Of a stretch of DNA of 64,000 nt, positions 61,562 through 64,000 are shown one piece after another. The notes beneath the pieces were generated by a model. It had not been told where the DNA came from. It ran no database searches and saw nothing but the letters and a program-made list of their open reading frames with translations. The number at the start of each line of letters is the position of its first letter. The first letter of the stretch is position 1. The stretch covers positions 3,348,001 to 3,412,000 of the forward strand of contig NZ_CP031055.1 of NCBI RefSeq assembly GCF_003345295.1, given 5' to 3'. A program made the position numbers and the translations under genes. The DNA is from Vibrio splendidus (GTDB lineage Bacteria; Pseudomonadota; Gammaproteobacteria; Enterobacterales; Vibrionaceae).

Positions 61562-62659
61562 GTGAAGATATTAGTCACCGGTGGCGCTGGTTTTATCGGC
61601 TCAGCAGTTATACGTCACATTATAAATAATACAACGGACAGTGTGGTAAACGTTGATAAGCTAACTTATGCAGGTAACTTAGAATCTCTTATAGAAGTGG
61701 ATTCGAATGAACGTTACTCGTTCGAGCAAGTGGATATCTGTAATCGTTCAGAGCTTGATCGAGTGTTCGTTGAGCACAAACCGGATGCTGTCATGCACCT
61801 AGCGGCCGAATCACATGTTGACCGTTCTATTACTGGCCCCGCGGCATTTATTGAAACAAATATAGTTGGCACATATACGTTATTAGAAGCGACTCGCGAA
61901 TACTGGAATTCGCTTGAAGAGTGTGCAAAAGCAGAATTTCGTTTTCACCATATCTCTACTGATGAAGTGTATGGTGATCTTCCACATCCAGACGAAGTGC
62001 CTGAAGGCTCTGAGCTGCCGATGTTCTTAGAGACAACTTCGTATGAGCCATCAAGCCCATACTCGGCGTCAAAAGCATCGAGCGATCACCTTGTGCGAGC
62101 CTGGTTACGCACTTACGGCCTTCCAACGATGGTAACGAATTGTTCAAATAACTACGGCCCTTATCATTTTCCTGAAAAGTTGATCCCATTGGTCATCTTG
62201 AATGCCTTGGAAGGAAAAAACCTCCCTATCTACGGTAAAGGCGACCAAATCCGTGACTGGTTATTTGTCGAAGACCACGCGCGCGCGCTCTACAAAGTCG
62301 TGACTGAAGGTAAAGTGGGGGAGACATACAATATTGGCGGCCACAACGAGAAGAAAAACCTCGAAGTGGTGAACACGATTTGTGGCATCTTAGATACGTT
62401 GGTACCGAAAGAGTCAGCGTATGCAGAGCAAATCACCTATGTTCAAGACCGTCCTGGTCATGACCGTCGCTACGCCATTGACTCATCTAAAATGCAGCGT
62501 GAGCTAGGTTGGACACCTGAGGAGACGTTTGAAACAGGGCTAAAGAAAACGGTGCAATGGTATTTAGATAATTCTACGTGGTGTCAAAATGTACAAGATG
62601 GTAGCTATCAACGTGAACGTTTAGGTGTAGAAACAACTGAATCAAAGGGAAGTAAATAA
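61562..62659 (+). CDS. rfbB: dTDP-glucose 4,6-dehydratase
   Basis: A 365-residue enzyme from a GTG start with TAGGAG upstream. It has KILVTGGAGFIGSAVIRHII, HLAAESHVDRSI, STDEVYGDL and the catalytic YSASKASSDHLVRAW. Second step to dTDP-L-rhamnose, first gene after the ops site. It overlaps rfbA (TAATG). Confidence 0.97.
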   Translation: MKILVTGGAGFIGSAVIRHIINNTTDSVVNVDKLTYAGNLESLIEVDSNERYSFEQVDICNRSELDRVFVEHKPDAVMHLAAESHVDRSITGPAAFIETNIVGTYTLLEATREYWNSLEECAKAEFRFHHISTDEVYGDLPHPDEVPEGSELPMFLETTSYEPSSPYSASKASSDHLVRAWLRTYGLPTMVTNCSNNYGPYHFPEKLIPLVILNALEGKNLPIYGKGDQIRDWLFVEDHARALYKVVTEGKVGETYNIGGHNEKKNLEVVNTICGILDTLVPKESAYAEQITYVQDRPGHDRRYAIDSSKMQRELGWTPEETFETGLKKTVQWYLDNSTWCQNVQDGSYQRERLGVETTESKGSK

Positions 62660-63546
62660 TGAAAGGTATTGTTTTAGCTGGTGGTTCTGGGACTCGTCTA
62701 TACCCGTTGACTCGTGGAGTATCAAAGCAACTCTTGCCGATTTACGATAAACCAATGGTGTTTTACCCAATATCGACATTAATGCTCGCTGGCATTAAAG
62801 ACATTTTGATTATTACCACACCAGAAGACAATGCAGGTTTTCAGCGTCTACTCGGCGATGGCTCTGATTTTGGTATTAATCTTGAATACGCGATTCAGCC
62901 AAGCCCAGATGGCTTAGCACAAGCATTTATTATCGGTGAAGAGTTCATTAGTGATGACAGCGTATGTTTGGTGCTTGGTGATAATATTTTTTATGGGCAG
63001 GCGTTTTCACAAACGTTACAGAATGCAGCTTCAAGAGAATCTGGCGCTACTGTTTTCGGTTATCAAGTCAAAGACCCAGAGCGTTTTGGTGTCGTTGAAT
63101 TTGATGAAAATATGAAAGCAGTATCTATCGAAGAGAAGCCGGAAATACCAAAGTCTAATTATGCAGTTACAGGCTTGTATTTTTACGATAATCGAGTTGT
63201 AGAAATGGCAAAACAAGTGAAGCCGTCTCATCGTGGAGAGTTAGAAATTACAACCCTCAATGAAATGTACCTCAATGATGGCTCGCTGAACGTGGAGTTA
63301 CTGGGCCGTGGTTTTGCATGGCTAGACACAGGCACCCACGAAAGTCTTCATGAAGCTTCATCTTTTGTACAAACCATTGAGCATGTACAAGGTTTAAAAG
63401 TGGCTTGCTTAGAGGAAATCTCATGGCGTAATGGTTGGTTGAGTGACGAACAAGTTCTGACTTTAGCTAAACCAATGATGAAAAATGAATACGGCCAGTA
63501 CTTAACGCGTTTGGTTAATGAAGCAAAGAAAAAGGCTGAGGCTTAA
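62659..63546 (+). CDS. rfbA: Glucose-1-phosphate thymidylyltransferase
   Basis: A 295-residue enzyme: KGIVLAGGSGTRLYPLTRGV, QLLPIYDKPMVFYPISTLM and the LGDNIFYG segment. It makes dTDP-glucose, the first step of the rhamnose route. The stop overlaps the rfbD start. Confidence 0.97.
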   Translation: MKGIVLAGGSGTRLYPLTRGVSKQLLPIYDKPMVFYPISTLMLAGIKDILIITTPEDNAGFQRLLGDGSDFGINLEYAIQPSPDGLAQAFIIGEEFISDDSVCLVLGDNIFYGQAFSQTLQNAASRESGATVFGYQVKDPERFGVVEFDENMKAVSIEEKPEIPKSNYAVTGLYFYDNRVVEMAKQVKPSHRGELEITTLNEMYLNDGSLNVELLGRGFAWLDTGTHESLHEASSFVQTIEHVQGLKVACLEEISWRNGWLSDEQVLTLAKPMMKNEYGQYLTRLVNEAKKKAEA

Positions 63547-64000
63547 TGCGTGTACTAATTACCGGTTGCCATGGTCAAGTTGGTTCTTGCCTCACTGAGC
63601 AGTTAGCCAATAATGAGAATATAACAGTGTTAGCGCTTGATAGGGAGCATCTTGACATTACGAGTCAAGCTGCTGTCAATTCCGCCGTTGTCGGGTTTCA
63701 ACCTACCATCATTATCAATGCCGCAGCGCATACTGCAGTGGATAAAGCTGAAGAGGAAGTTGAACTGTCTTATGCGATAAACCGTGACGGTCCAAAATAC
63801 TTGGCCCAAGCGGCACAAAGTATTGACGCAGCTATTTTGCATATCTCGACGGATTATGTCTTTGAAGGCAATAAAGCTGGCGAGTATATGGAAACGGATA
63901 CTACAAAGCCTCAAGGCGTATATGGTGAAAGTAAGCTCGCTGGTGAAATCGCTGTAGTACAAGCATGTAATAAACACGTTATCCTTCGCACTGCATGGGT
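63546..64000 (+). CDS. rfbD: dTDP-4-dehydrorhamnose reductase (partial)
   Basis: The frame starts at ATG 63546 (RVLITGCHGQVGSCL) and is open to the window edge, about 151 codons. It shows INAAAHTAVDKAEEE, HISTDYVFEG and the catalytic YGESKLAGE. It reduces the keto sugar to dTDP-L-rhamnose. rfbC is not seen before it and may follow. Confidence 0.95.
   Translation, partial: MRVLITGCHGQVGSCLTEQLANNENITVLALDREHLDITSQAAVNSAVVGFQPTIIINAAAHTAVDKAEEEVELSYAINRDGPKYLAQAAQSIDAAILHISTDYVFEGNKAGEYMETDTTKPQGVYGESKLAGEIAVVQACNKHVILRTAW

Noticed and set aside
63630..63977. 115-codon minus-strand frame at the right edge
   Set aside because: Antisense of the clear rfbD reading frame.

Overview
The window reads as a piece of a Vibrio chromosome, most likely chromosome 1 of a Splendidus-like marine species. 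This is inferred from gene order (rph-pyrE, slmA, coaBC-radC-rpmB-rpmG-mutM, coaD inside an LPS core locus, envC-cysE-gpsA-secB) and from ToxR/ToxS-like genes, an NERMH-type alternative oxidase and a WaaE/KdkA-type LPS core. No rRNA, tRNA or CRISPR array was recognised.

1-5450, backbone with small insertions. The tail of a purine/xanthine-type permease is followed by an outer-membrane barrel gene and a divergent ToxR/ToxS-like pair. This module is flanked by two divergent copies of the permease 3' end (251-420 and 2881-3030) and by a broken and an intact psiE, so it looks inserted. Next come psiE, an alternative oxidase, the stub of a short-chain dehydrogenase gene and a cold-shock gene.

5457-25950, a genomic island of about 20.5 kb in the 3' end of yicC. 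A 21-bp direct repeat with one mismatch marks both ends: the right copy overlaps the yicC stop codon, and an intact P4-type integrase lies beside it. The island is composite. A truncated second integrase start with its upstream region (about 11928-12060) splits it into a left part (diguanylate cyclase; an operon of WYL regulator, TerB-like protein, Gly/Ala-rich membrane protein, HNH-like membrane protein and YkgJ-like Cys-cluster protein) and a right part (RHH/coiled-coil protein, HTH protein, inovirus Gp2-like protein, LRAT-like protein, minimal tyrosine recombinase, DUF2787-like and RadC-like genes, RNase HI-like protein, AlpA-like factor). Two candidate defence operons lie next to the integrase: an ABC three-component system (18924-22530) and a GHKL ATPase + STAS-like + PIN nuclease operon (22605-24502). 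The WYL/TerB/HNH/YkgJ and the ATPase/STAS/PIN operons are the best candidates for undescribed systems.

25930-35130, conserved housekeeping: yicC, rph, pyrE, an LpxL-type acyltransferase, slmA, coaBC, radC, rpmB, rpmG, an anchored unknown protein and mutM.

35150-55420, LPS core and surface sugars. A minus-strand operon (GT9, WaaE-like GT2, GT2, coaD, GT90) faces kdkA. A seven-gene plus-strand operon makes a CMP-activated nonulosonic acid of the legionaminic type. A candidate nonulosonic-acid transferase, waaA, waaF, a WaaL-type ligase and lpxM follow on the minus strand, then hldD and ugd.

55570-64000: a TetR regulator, envC, cysE, gpsA, secB and a rhodanese. Copies of an intergenic repeat sit directly after the stop codons of four neighbouring genes. 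The window ends in a dTDP-rhamnose operon (rfbB, rfbA, partial rfbD) preceded by an ops element for RfaH.
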